64,000 nt of DNA, taken from positions 62,001 to 126,000 of the forward strand of contig JASANH010000472.1 of assembly GCA_030248295.1 (NCBI GenBank), in the 5' to 3' direction. A program made the position numbers and the translations under genes. The stretch is from Mesodorylaimus sp. YZB2_4 (lineage: Eukaryota; Nematoda; Enoplea; Dorylaimida; Dorylaimidae). Position 1 is the first letter of the stretch. The number at the start of each line of letters is the position of its first letter. Positions 35,265 through 46,461 of the stretch are shown here, piece after piece. Below the pieces are notes generated by a model. That model was given only the letters and a program-made list of their open reading frames with translations. It did no database searches and was not told the DNA's origin.

Positions 35265-36010
35265 CGGCAATCACCCCATGTGCAATGGCTTAACGGAACG
35301 GTTCAACAAAGTCTTGGGCACCATGCTGGGCATTTACATCTCGAAATTCGCAAAAGAGTGGGATCAGGCACTGCCGTCTTTGCTTTTCGCATATCGTTCA
35401 TCGATCCAGTCCACTACGAAATATTCTCCATACAAGATACTGTTTGGAAGAGAAGCGCAGATATCAGGGGAACTATCGAAGCGACCAACGGCTAGACGAA
35501 GGACCAAAGACTACATATGACGATGACGTAGCCGCAGGCCTCGAAGCCATGAAGTACACCATTCGCAGCAACCTGCGGGAGGGCCAGGAAAGGCAGAAGC
35601 AGGACTACGATCAGCATAAAGAGAAGTACGACATTGCAATCAACAGCTTAGCATGGCTACAGATTGTCCCGAAGGGACTAGGCGCGAAATTACAGCCAAA
35701 GTGGGATGGACCATACATCATCTTTGCTAAGCCAACCTTGGTGGACAGCGTGATTCGAATGTGTAACCAACCAATGGGCAAAAGAATCATCGTCCACAAC
35801 CACCCCCTGAAACCTTGCCATGTTCCTTGGCAAGTGCCACCAGAATGTGACGAGGATGAAGAAGACGCTGTTACAATAGTTCAAACTCAATCCAGTTATG
35901 ACATGCCAGCGCAGAGACCAGCTGACCGACTACCAGAAAGTACAGAGCGCCGAGACACGGATACAGCAGAGGAAGCCATGGGCACAAAACAGCCGCAGCC
36001 ACCGTGAGAG
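35265..36010 (+). pseudogene. Gypsy integrase C-terminal fragment
   Basis: The sequence starts mid-integrase (CNGLTERFNKVLGTMLGIY, holding the third catalytic Glu) and continues with YSPYKILFGREAQISGEL. After a frame change comes a C-terminal domain: LQPKWDGPYIIFAKPTL and KPCHVPWQVPPECDEDEED. The same succession occurs in the Gypsy at 59.9-61.4 kb (CNGLTERCNKIIGT; KPCFVPWQLPPGF), so the two belong to related families. Everything 5' of the integrase core is missing. Confidence 0.82.
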
Positions 36011-36109
36011 TTGCCATCTTCATCTTGGGAGTCTCTTGACCCGCCGTCGTCACCCAGCAAACAAGTGGAACCCGTATCACCACCAACCATGGTTGCGTCA
36101 AGCAAGCCA

Positions 36110-36650
36110 TCTCAACAATCTCATCCGGCAGAAGAATTTGAACGATGCAACTTTCCCAACTACTCCCTCGAAAATCGGACCCGGAAGCATAGGGGCAGGG
36201 CACGGCACGGAGAAATGTAAACGTTCTTTTCTAGCGGCCCCTGGCTGACTAGAAAGTAGAGGCGTGCGCCGTTCTCGCAAATGCAGGAGGGTCCATTGGG
36301 CCCGCGGGAGTTTTGCGGAATAGGAGTCATTCTTTCGTGCGGCGGGGGGGGGAGTGGGTGGAAAGGGGCAGACTCCAAAAATGGCGGGTGGGAGCGGGAG
36401 TAAAGCAACAAGGGTGCGGGAGCGGTGTGGGTTCCGCCCCCAAAACTTATACTCCCGCCACATTTGTGCTATGTCTAGCTGTGCTGTTTGACAATGCAAG
36501 CTGCAGTCTCAAGCAAAACCAAAAAATGTTGATTATATTTTATTTTTGAGAAGTAATGCCGATTTGCTTTGAAATGTCTTGATTTTGTGGCAAGTTAATT
36601 TTTATGCCTTGAATTTCTTGTGAGTTTGATCTACTTGGCGCACGAGAATG
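36110..36650 (-). mobile_element. Reverse copy of the 43-kb hAT-like MITE and its flank
   Basis: The reverse complement matches 43.31-43.77 kb over most of its length: the AAATCGGCATTACTTCTC part, the GAGACTGCAGCTTGC part, the CCCGCTCC-rich part and the flank GCCGCTAGAAAAGAAC. The terminal TAGAGGCGTGCG at about 36257 abuts CTAGAAAG, as in the 43-kb copy. It carries a run of 9 G at 36344-36352. Confidence 0.65.
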
Positions 36651-36654
36651 CGCG

Positions 36655-38300
36655 GGAAAGTTTGAATTCTGACTTTGGGCGGGAATATTTAAAAAATTGA
36701 AAATATAAAAATGTATTCGATAGCTCGCCATCTTGCGGTCATTTTGATATACTTTTGATTCTCCCACGACAAAGATTAAGCGAGATATGGATGATATCGC
36801 CCAAGCAACACATTTTTATGTTTTTCCATCGAGTTGGGGTGAAAAATATTTTTGACTTTTGCATCACCAAACGCTCGCGGGGTACTTTTAACTGAGCACA
36901 AAAAATCATGGGGTCAAAATTTTCACTTGGCAAGTTGGAGTTCATATGGGTCGACTCTTACAAAAACACTGTCAAGCAGGGCTCTGATGGAAGCTCGTGA
37001 AGTGCATTCATTTTGGTACTAATTAATTTGCGTCCAATGAGCTGTCACCAGTCAATCAAGCTGAAGATTCAGATTTTGCTGAGAGACATCGCCCAAGAAT
37101 GTGGCAATGTGGTAACACCGGTGCCTTGGTGTATATACAGGTTATCAGCAATGTGACGAGGGTCTGAGCTAGATACGTTACATATACGATATCTATACAC
37201 ATGATATATCTAGTCCTAACCTGCAACTAACTGTGTGTCCATAACTGCAATGTCAGCCACTACAACGGCATTATGGACCTTGAACATCACAGAACTTGTC
37301 GCTGCCGCTTATGATCAGCTTAACAAAGGCTTTGGGGAGAAATTTCTGTTAGGTTCGATCATGGGTTATTTCTCAGGCTATCCTGGTTCAGCCAGCAACC
37401 CGTTTGAGCCAACACATCCCTTTCTAGCCAGTGTCACTTTTGAGCCAGTGTCGCGTTTTGGCAAGTGTTCCTGTTTGATCAGTCCCGATTCAGCAAAAAT
37501 ACCTACACAGCAAGTCCATAAGGTGGGTAGAACTTGAATGTCTCGGCGTGCCTGCACCCGCACCCATGACGTGGTTGAAAATGGTCAAAATGGCGACAGG
37601 TCATATCAAGAACTAAAACAAAGGGTGATTCTACAAAACGATCATGCTGTGTCATCCTGCCCGTGTTCTTTGGAGACTGATCGCTAAGCGCATTTCGTGA
37701 AAAGGAACCGAAGTGAACTCGTTCTTTTAAAGAATGCTTGGCCATCTTTTTAAAAAAATATTTTTGGTGAATCGGCTGTCTAGTTGAAACGGTGACTGGC
37801 CAAAAAGGGACTCTGGCTGAAACAATAGCCTGACCGAGGTGGGAATTTTTGTGACTGAATGGGGACCGGAAATGAGTCACAATCAACACAAGATCCAGAA
37901 TAATGTTCAGGGCACAAGTTGCCGTATATCCTGTTTGGAAATCCAAGAACCTGGCACAGACTTCGGCTCGGTGGCCCAGGCACCTGACGCAGAGTCCTGC
38001 ATGGGTACCCAAACCCGAACCCATACCCACCCGTACCCGGCGGGTATGGGTGGGTTTGGGCAAGAGACGACGGGTACGGGTATTCGTTCTTGTTTAATTT
38101 TTTTTCGTATTCATTACAGCGCTGCAAATTTAAATCATGTGCATTTTGTGACTGTTCTTAGCGAAACGTTCTGATGTCTGCTATTTTGAGGCTAGTTGTG
38201 ACTACTGTTGATACCCATATCCACATCTATATCTAATCGATATCGATATCAAAATCGTATCCATATCCATATCCGTATCTTTTGCGATATCCATATCTAC
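36655..38300. other. Non-coding stretch with simple repeats
   Basis: No gene recognised. At about 38010-38090 CCCGTACCC and GGGTATGGG motifs form a palindromic cluster; similar GGGTATGGGTA motifs recur near 39380. At about 38205-38290 there is an ATATCC-type hexamer microsatellite. Confidence 0.4.
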
Positions 38301-38303
38301 TAT

Positions 38304-38363
38304 CTGTTTTCTTTAAGAGTGTACACGCGGCTCGTGAAGGGCGTGTATTCTCAAAGAAAACAG
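38304..38363. mobile_element. Mini fold-back element, copy 1
   Basis: Sixty bases with inverted ends CTGTTTTCTTTAAGAG and CTCAAAGAAAACAG around GTACACG and CGTGTA. A reverse-oriented relative sits at 49524-49596, in an intron of the lectin gene, and the outside flank TATAAC is shared by the two. Confidence 0.6.
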
Positions 38364-38369
38364 GTTATA

Positions 38370-39990
38370 TATTATATTTTTCCACAACAAAGGTATTGAT
38401 ATAAAGATATGGATATTTAAGCGTTTTTGAGATTTAAAAATGGTTATTTACCGCAAAAACTGGTTTATGTCGAAAAACCGCTAAGGGGCCATCCGTGGAG
38501 GACGTCAAGACCCCCAGAGGTGGGTGCCACATGACTCGACGCCACTGACTGACTGACTTCTTGATTACCTGTCTGAGGGGGCTGAGGGGGAAATATGGGT
38601 GTGGCGCTAGGAGTCCATGCTTGTATGACAGATATGCACCAGTGCAGCAACCTAGACTCTTTGGAGGATCCAAGCCACTGTCACTCTTAGGTCAGCGGGT
38701 CCTTAGATTAGGACAGGTGTCGTTTGATGTGGGATAGGACTTTCATGTATGCATGCCCTGCGACTCACGATCAGACACGTCTCATTCAAATTGTGAAACT
38801 GGCTCCTGCACACAGACTAGCTTGTTTTATAGTACCTAGTAGAGCTAGAGTGGTTGCTGTTGACCTCTACAGACAAGCTACGGATACACTAGCGCGTTTG
38901 GTAGCAGTGTCACAAATCTGTTTCGTAGGGCAGCTGCTCATTCCTGCTAGACTGTATGCATCGGTCACCTTTTGGTCATAGGTCAGCCATAACTGCCAAA
39001 ATGCCATCAGCTAAACATTTTAAAAGGCACTCCTTGTAAAGTTCAACTTCGTTGCTCTCTCCAACATGAATGCAGTTTCATTCAGAGGTTTAGATTGCCA
39101 GGTTGCTGCCAGCTTCAGGTTTTTAAGTTTAAATTAAGACGTTTATTTCCAAGTAAACAAGAAAACCAATAAATTACTCCAAATAGACATTATTCAGGCG
39201 TTTAGCGCTAAAGCATTTTGCTCAGATTACTACTTCAAGAAAATCTTTTGTCTTGCGATATTGAATAATAATTGAGCCAGTTTCGTTGAAAACTCTGGTT
39301 TTCAATAATTACGTATTTTAATGAATTGATTGCTTTTCTGTTTTGATACTCCACTCGAACATTTATCGAAAAACCGGTACGGGTATGGGTATGGGTACAG
39401 AGATCGTCCAGCGGGTATGGCTACAGTAGGGTACGATTTTTATATCCGTGCAGGACCCTACCTGACAGCCTTTTAGTCTAGCTTGAACTTGAGCGGCTGT
39501 CACTCACTCGCTGTATTGACGCAGCTCTCTTACAGGCCGATTATTCGAAAAAAACAGGTTTTATAAGTTCATATTAGCATGTTCCTCATATCCTGTATGC
39601 GCGTAGGCTCGCTTAGGAAGGATCTTTATTTGGCAATCCTGAGCAGTCATGTTAAGTACATTAGTCAGTCACATTACTTGATTGATAACTTGACGCACAT
39701 TCCCAAAAACAAATATGTGCAATAAATAAAAGTATAGTACAAAAGTGAATTATACTATACTGTACCACTTCCTTGTACTACAACTAAGTCTGAAATCGCG
39801 CAATGATCTCTAATTCCGCTTAAGCCGCTGACCATTGAAAAACGCATGGTATGTATTGCGTGCAAGCAAGTTTGCGTTGCATATATGCGTACACCAGGTC
39901 GAATGCGTATGCTTACTTTGTACGCAACGAACTGTACTACTCAGTTACAGTGAGTATGATCGATATGCCTGTGCCATTAGCAGAGAAATT
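38370..39990. other. Non-coding stretch
   Basis: No gene or further structured repeat recognised between the mini element and the lectin gene. Confidence 0.35.
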
Positions 39991-39996
39991 TTGTGC

Positions 39997-41159
39997 TCAT
40001 GGAACGTAATTGTAGTGTACGCAGGAATCATCCACAGGAGCGGGAATTCGACTGGTGCAGTTCGGACAGTTGTCGTGGATGGACCAAGTGAATAACTCGC
40101 AAGATATCTGCATGCCGTTAATCACAGGTAATAATGGAATAACTGGTGCGGCAACTTGCCTAAAGTGAAAACTGCGACACCACATTTGCATTGCGCACGC
40201 ACAAGCGCATTCCTCGGGTTGTGTTGCCGGGAGAATTTTGATGGGCGGTTCTGTGATGCAAATATTGGTTCTTGTATACGCTTCTTCTTGAACTGAAAAG
40301 TAGTAAGCAAAGGACTAAACTGACTCTACCGAAGGCGCTTCAACTGGAGATGTAGATGTCAGAGGAATGCGAATCGGTCCCCTCACAGCCTCTCATATAT
40401 CATTCTTGCACCACCCCTCCAGAAAAAACCTTGGTTGGAGGTCCCTCAGGTAAAAGTTACAGGCGATCTTGTATGGGCCTGGCCTAAAAAAGATGCTTTG
40501 CTTACTGCTAAAGTGGCAGAGTACAGAATATGTACTCGAGCATCGTGTATCGAAGACCCTGCTCATATTTTGCGACACTGGCAAAACGAAACAAAATTCT
40601 CCAGTATATGGGTCCAGTTCGTCGCACACCCTGTATCTGATCCATGTCATGTATGCTGGTAAGGCTGTGTTTGGTGCCGACTCAGCGTCCCACCAGTAAC
40701 TGGAACTTTGTGCCACAGTGCAATCCGTGCTTCCGTTCGCTTCTGGGTCCCATTGAAGAGGCAACCAAATTCTTGTTGTTGAGTTTGGGAACGTTGCCTG
40801 GAATTGATTTTGATGTTTTATCCTTCACAAAAAAAACTAATATTAAGCTCTGCCTACCATTACGTTGCCGCGGAGAAAGTCGTGCTCCGCTTGGGTTTGA
40901 ATCTGAGCCACGGTCGCATCAGGATGCTTGGCTTTGCATTCTTTCCATGCGTCAATCCAATTAGATCTAGCGGGTAAAAGAAAATAACATTTTCCCCCGT
41001 GCATCCATCCATTCAGGGCGGTACAGTTGGCTCTGTAAGGAGGTGAGGCAGCTGCAAAAGATATGCAAAATTATTATGGTTTTCAAGAAATTTACGAAAG
41101 ATCTTACCTCCCGATTCAATTAGAAAAATCCAGGCAACCAATAGTGAAATGGTGTTCAT
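39997..41159 (-). CDS. Secreted C-type-lectin-like/PAN-like protein, intact
   Basis: Four exons on the minus strand: 41159-41108, 41051-40864, 40797-40506 and 40292-39997; phases 1, 0, 1; acceptors TTTTGCAG, ATTCCAG and TTTTCAG. The product is 275 residues. Exon 1 is a signal peptide (MNTISLLVAWIFLIESG). Exons 2 and 3 form a long-form C-type lectin-like fold: an N-terminal Cys pair (NCTALNGWMHGGKCYFL), WIDAWKECK, a tryptophan core (RIWLPLQWDP) and terminal cysteines (CSSTYSVLCHF). EPN/QPD and WND calcium-sugar motifs are not seen, so sugar binding is doubtful. Exon 4 is a cysteine-rich PAN/apple-like segment (MWCRSFHF, CELFTWSIHDNCPNC, CVHYNYVP-stop). It lies opposite in orientation to its relatives at 44-50 kb. 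Confidence 0.82.
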
Positions 41160-41164
41160 TTTGG

Positions 41165-41890
41165 CTCTGTTTTGTCGCTTCTAATTCTTCGCAACTGTTC
41201 TAAAACTTCATCCAGGTTGGCTAACAGTCCGTGTGGCCTGATCCCATTGCCCCATCCCTTTAGGAAATAAATATTGATCGCGTTGCCCACTAAATAATTG
41301 AACTTAAATTGTACGATTCATAATGTCAGCCTGTTTCTAATCATCTACTGTAAAGCATTTCGGTTCAATACAAGTATTAGTTAACGCTTGTCAATTGAGT
41401 GGACAAAGAATTATAAGCAAAAAAGAGGCAGCAAAAATGGAGGATCGATTTGAAATTGTTCGAGGCTTGAATTGGCAGTTAGTTGTAGGCCCACAGCGGG
41501 GTTCATCATCGGTAAGCCAACCGTAGGCTCAGGTTATCAAACAGTAAATCCCAGCTAATAGGCACAGAAGAGCTGGAGAGAGTGGAATGTGGATAGAAAA
41601 AGAAATCTGTTTGGGTTAGAAGCAGAGAGTGCGCTAGAATGTTTATCCACATGCATCCCTAACCTGCAGTTGAAGGCACGGCCGCTCGCATACTTAGAGT
41701 GGCGGTGAATCCCTAGTTATGCCAAGAATCAAGAAACTGAAGCGTCACTTTGTCCGAATCCCTCGGGGTCATCAATAAAGGGCGTCCACCAGAAGTGAGT
41801 TTTTTGACTCCCCATCCAGACCATCTAAAAATGGATGTCCACTCGGGAGCGGGTGCCCCCTCCCAACAAATAACGTTATTGACTCAAAAG
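41165..41890. other. 5' flank of the lectin gene, non-coding
   Basis: No gene recognised. This should contain the promoter of the minus-strand lectin gene; no convincing TATA was identified. Confidence 0.35.
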
Positions 41891-41891
41891 G

Positions 41892-42258
41892 CATTGCCCC
41901 CAGCATCGACAGATCTGGTCGAACTCCGATCCGTTGATAAAATGATGGGTTGGAGTTTGATTTGATCCGACTGCTGCATCAGCCGTACTGGCAATTATTT
42001 CGTTTGCGCTCTTTCTGCTTGAAAATAATGCCACACGTTATTTTCAAGCCGATCATGAGAAAATCCCTGTTTTTCTCCCATATTCGATCACTGTAAAGCC
42101 CGCTTTAGGTGCTGTTTAGTTCTCCTGTGCCCCTTGGAGTGGTCTGATAAACAGTGACTACGAGGAAACAGAGCAGGCGTGGTGCCAAAGGCGTCGCTCA
42201 TTAAAAAATTAGTTTTTTCCAGGCCTGTGGTCTGGTCGGTTGATGCTAGCATGGTCCA
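41892..42258. mobile_element. hAT-like MITE family A, copy 3
   Basis: The element at about 41900-42250 starts CCAGCATCGAC and ends GTTGATGCTAG. Flanking octamers CATTGCCC and CATGGTCC agree at six of eight positions. The interior is diverged but keeps TGTGCCCCTTGGAGTGGTC and GATCCGACTGCTG blocks. Confidence 0.65.
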
Positions 42259-42460
42259 GCATCTTGTCTGACATCGCAATGACGGCATAATATAAGACAC
42301 AATTCAATTGAGCATCGAAATCACTGGCAGCACCACGCCAAAATCTGTGATAGGTTTAAAGAGTGGGACGGAAAGAAGCTAACATCTGTCCGAAGGCGCG
42401 CACTACCAATAGCTCGACGGCGGATGCAGAAAGCAGCGGCACTTGACACTGACACTCATA

Positions 42461-43037
42461 CAAAAAGTTCGTAGCCTGGCAACATTTTAGTCACAATTGC
42501 ACAATGCAGTACTTATTCTTTTTCGCCACAACCTTCCCTTAGAGCAATACGGCAGACACTTTCAAACAGGCATTCGAATACTCATCGATTGCTCAATGGA
42601 ACTCAATTTCAAACGAAGTTGACTGGACTTATTCTGTGTCAAGTTTTATGACAAACATTTTAAATTACATTGCTTGATTCCGTTATGATTTGTTTCATGC
42701 GACCTGCTGTTCATTTTTGTTTACAGTATGTGTCCTTCTGCTTTATCAGTGCACGATCTGCACTTTGCAGTCGAAGTTATACAATACATTACATTTGTTT
42801 CAACATGCTGCAAAGCTTGCGACCCATGAAAACTAAGATTTCTCACAACCCTAAGAACGCTTCCTCATCATCCAAAAAAACTTTATCCGGGTAAATTTTT
42901 TTGAGTTTTTCCGAATAGGTAGCAATCGCTGGGTGCCAGGTCTGGACTGTAAGGTAGGGTGGATGAGCAATTTGTTCAAATCCACGTTCATCGAATTTGA
43001 CAATCCCCAAGCATCCGTACATGTGGCCACTTTCTAG
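42461..43037 (-). pseudogene. Mariner-type transposase relic
   Basis: On the minus strand about 43010-42843, two overlapping frames give the hallmark C-terminal part of mariner transposase. AHPPY is followed in a shifted frame by SPDLAPSDCYLFGK (the Asp of the DDD triad lies in this block), then KVFLDDEEAFLG in the first frame. The likely end at 42461-42480 is TACAAAAAGTTCGTAGCCTG, the terminal motif of the small MITE at 21.9 kb. The 5' part is cut by the hAT-like MITE at 43038. Clearly dead. Confidence 0.75.
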
Positions 43038-43647
43038 TAGGGGCGTGGCGGGAGTGGGTTTTTGGTCCCGCTCCCGCCCACGTCTGCCTGAGCGTCGTAT
43101 GCTCACGCCCAATCTCGCCCGCGCATCACCAAAACCACTCCCGCTTCCCGCCCGCGGCTTTTCCTGCAAGACATTCCCGCCCATTCCCGCCAGCACTATG
43201 GAAAAAATCCCCCCCCCCCCCCGCTCATAAGACGAAAAGTCACTCCCACTTCCGCCCATCCGCAGAGCAAAAGCTATTAAAATCACAGGTTCTCTCTCTT
43301 CATGCGTAATACCAGCCAAGTAGATCAAACTCATAAGAAATTCAAGATACAAAAAGCCAACCTGCCTCAAAATCAAGACATTTCAAAGCAAATCGGCATT
43401 ACTTCTCAAAAAAAAAGATCATCAACATTTTTTGGATTTACTTGAGACTGCAGCTTGCCTTGTCGAACAGCACAGCTAGACAAAGCACAAATGTGGCGGG
43501 AGTAACGTTATAAGTTTTGGTGCGGAACCCACACCGCTCCCGCACCCTTGTTGCTTCACTCCCGCTCCCGCCCGCCATTTTTTGAGTCTACCCCTTCGCA
43601 CCCGCAACCGCGCATTTGCGAGAGCGGCGCACGCCCCTACTTTCTAG
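43030..43647. mobile_element. hAT-like MITE family E with TSD
   Basis: The element at 43038-43639 begins TAGGGGCGTGGCGGG and ends CGCACGCCCCTA. It is flanked by the perfect 8-base duplication CTTTCTAG (43030-43037 and 43640-43647). TAGGG-type ends with 8-base duplications fit the Ac/hobo (hAT) group. The interior is strongly CCCGC-rich and holds a run of 14 C at 43209-43222; no transposase. A reverse copy lies at 36.1-36.65 kb. Confidence 0.85.
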
Positions 43648-44195
43648 TCAACCAGGGGCCGCTAGAAAAGAACATCTACATTTCTCCCCGTCCTGCCCCG
43701 CCCCTATGCTTCCGGGTCCGATTTTCGAGGGAGCAGTTGGGAAAGTTGCTTCGTTTGAATTCTTCTGCTGGAAAAGCATGGAATTCAGCTTGATCAAGTC
43801 TTCATGCATTTTTTCTGATGAGTTTGTCGATTGAGATCGGGGGGGGGGGGGGAATGATAAATGATGAAAAATGAAACCGGCCTAGGCGGATAACAGCAAA
43901 TAACCACTGGCGCCTACAACAAGCTCACAAGATTGGCACATCGGGAGCACATCAATAAGGGCATCAATACATGGTTCTTTGAAAATTAAGTTTGTCCAGT
44001 GTCGTTTTCACTCTGTTTCTTGGAAACATGACGCTTGAATGCAAAACCTGGATGTATATGAAACACGGCCCACTCACTGCCATTCTGTATTTATAGGGCA
44101 CAATTGTAGCTGGCGAAGCTGGAGCACCTGTTATGTAATTGCACTCGACTGACGTTAGGCGACCATTCTAGTCGATGAAGGCATCCTGAGAAGTG
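43648..44195. other. 5' flank of the lectin pseudogene
   Basis: GCCGCTAGAAAAGAAC to about 43780 is a repeat shared with 36.1 kb and, weakly, 48.35 kb. A run of 14 G lies at 43839-43852. From about 43930 the sequence parallels 48540-48775, the 5' flank of the intact tandem copy (GTTTCTTGGAAACAT against GTTTCTTGGAGACAT). The tandem duplication therefore includes upstream DNA. Confidence 0.65.
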
Positions 44196-44307
44196 TATAA
44201 CATGTTCATGTCTTGAATATTTGTCACTTTGCCTGTTTTATTCTCCCTGGCAGCCAGTCAAGGTAAAGTCACTCAATCATAGAATTCACCCAAACACTGG
44301 TTCTATT

Positions 44308-44966
44308 TTAAGAGCCGTAGTCTGTAAGACTCGACCGACGCCTGGACCCTTTTTTCTGGAACCTCGATTTTCATGACGAATACAGTTCAGTTTTTCGCGC
44401 TGATTCCGAATCTGTGATTAAAAAAAATTTTGGTCGAGCCGTTCTTGAGATATTTGAATTTAAAGTCGCAAATCGCGCGATTTTGGTCAAAAGTGAGTGG
44501 GGTTCAGAAAACGATCGTTTTCTCGACATCCCGTGAAGCAATCTTTATTTCGAGTATATATTCTGAAAGAGCATAAAAAACTGAGTGAGCGCATATGGGT
44601 TCAATTCTTTCTGTGTCCCGTTCATCATCTGTATTTTGAAGATGTTTAGGAAAGTTTACAAGAATTAGAGTGCGCGGGAAAGAGAAAAAGCGCCACGAAA
44701 AATCGAAATCACGGTTTGGAAATCTAATTTTCCAGATCTATATTCACCAAATCATGCTGAATCTTGCTATGTTGTCAAAAAGTCTCCAAGTGTGTGAGCT
44801 GGCGACTACATCGAGTTCAAAGTTTCGAAAACTGGTCAAAAACTTTCCAAAACATCTTCAAAATACAGATGATGAACGAGACACAGCAAGAATTGAACAT
44901 TGATACAGAAAAAAAGGGTCCACTTATAGTCATATTCGGTCGATTCTTACAGACTACGGCTCTTAA
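44308..44966. mobile_element. TTAA MITE inserted at a splice acceptor
   Basis: The element at 44312-44962 (651 bases) has ends GAGCCGTAGTCTGTAAGA and the reverse complement, near-perfect over about 27 bases, and TTAA on both sides (44308-44311, 44963-44966). In the tandem sister the same site reads ATTTTAAGGACC, where TTAAG is the intron 1 acceptor. The insertion is thus exactly at the splice site. No transposase inside. Confidence 0.9.
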
Positions 44967-45972
44967 GATTCCAGTTGTAACCAGCGCACCCAGGCGGCGG
45001 GAAATGGTCGAGACCGAAGTCTTTAAGCAACAAACTCCGTCTGGAAGTGGGCAAGTCTCGCGACTATACCTGCCCTAGAAACATCAACCGAAGAGGTTGA
45101 CGTCCCAGCCAGGGTAGCGTATCGATTACTCCCGACCGCCAGGCGTGCTGGTCACACAGTGCACTGCCACAGCGTGATCTGATGTGGGTGGTGTCATCGA
45201 CGGTGGCCGATGCTTTTTCATGTCGAAGGTAATAATACGAATTGGGACGACGCCTGGAAGCATTGCCGAACTCAAGGTGGGGTACTGGCACAGGTCCACA
45301 CAGACAGCGAATACAGAAAAGTCTGGAAGTTGGTGAGTGTAAGTGAGAAATGCCTTTGCAAAAGAGAAAATTGCTACGGAAATTGCTCGTATATGAGTCT
45401 TTTGCAGTCAAACTCTACAAAAACCGTGTATATAGCACTGCGGCGACAAACTGGCATTGTTGGCAAGCCATGTTCATTGGTATTGAATGCAACATTTTGG
45501 CATGACAAGAACGGAGCGCCAGATATTTCGTTAGTGACGGAAAACACGTGGCTCAGATATCGGCCGTGCGACGCAATAGATACGGGCGGCGAGTACTGCT
45601 TCACGTTCCGCTTTTCTGAAGATCCTTCGATCGTATTTCTCAATGACGTCTCATGCAATAGATCGCGTGCCCATGCGCTATGCCAATTCACAAGTAAGGC
45701 GAACCTCAGCATGAATTTACTGGCTTGCTACTGCTACTGATTTGCTAATAAGCTTCTAGCACATAGCCTCATGTAAACCAGCGGCATATCATGTAAGGGG
45801 TGTGAACTTGGTAAGCTGAAAAAACTTATGCAGCTAGCGGTCTCCCTTTGTGCAAGATAGCGATCAGCTAAAAAACACGCTTGGCGATCCAATATTTCTT
45901 TGCTTGCAACTTGCAACAGTATGCTGCCTTCACTCATCAAAAACGCGGCACAAGTAGCAGAGGGTTAATTAA

Positions 45973-46040
45973 AGCGTGAAGATGTGCAAGATCACCACAG
46001 CTTTAAGCTAAGCAGGGGTGATCTTGCACATCTTCACGCT
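45973..46040. repeat. Perfect palindrome with 24-base arms
   Basis: Arms starting AGCGTGAAGATGTGCAAG face their exact reverse complement across a 20-base spacer. It lies in intron 3 of the lectin pseudogene, just before the SINE; the tandem sister lacks it. Confidence 0.88.
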
Positions 46041-46053
46041 TACTGTACTGTAA

Positions 46054-46461
46054 GTGGCACTTAATGAGGCGGCTGCGGTGGTGCTTGAGAGAGTGGCTGG
46101 TCTGGTCCTGGTTCGATCCCCAGTGATGGAGGTCAGCTTGCGAAGCATAAACCCTAGCTGACCTTCCACACCAGGCTGGGTGACTCATCGGGTACCATCA
46201 CGGTGCTCCGAGTGAAGAGACAGAAGGCAAACGAGTAGACAGTCTCGCTGCCGAACACTGACAGGGTTCCCAGCCCACTGGCTTTGTCCGAGGAAGTCGG
46301 TGTCCAGTCCAGGATGCCCTCGCGTGGAGGTGCTCCTAGTGGAGACACGCAGAGGGAAGCCGCCGTGAGACCTGGTCCCCGCACAGCCGAGCTTATAAGA
46401 TTTGACTGCTGGCCTGCTAGACGCAAAAACGCCCTTGTACAAAAAATTTAAAACAAAAAAG
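46054..46461 (+). mobile_element. tRNA-derived SINE in intron 3 of the lectin pseudogene
   Basis: A tRNA-like head with B box GGTTCGATCCC (46110-46120) is followed by a body shared with 49.82-50.25 kb (GGTGACTCAT, GAGGAAGTCGGTGTCCA, GCCGAGCTTATAAGATTTG) and an A-rich tail. It sits at the matching intron position of the sister gene, so the insertion predates the tandem duplication. Confidence 0.8.

Noticed and set aside
42843..43376. 177-codon minus-strand open frame as a host gene
   Set aside because: Its C-terminal part is a frameshifted mariner transposase and its middle reads through the CCCGC-rich MITE.
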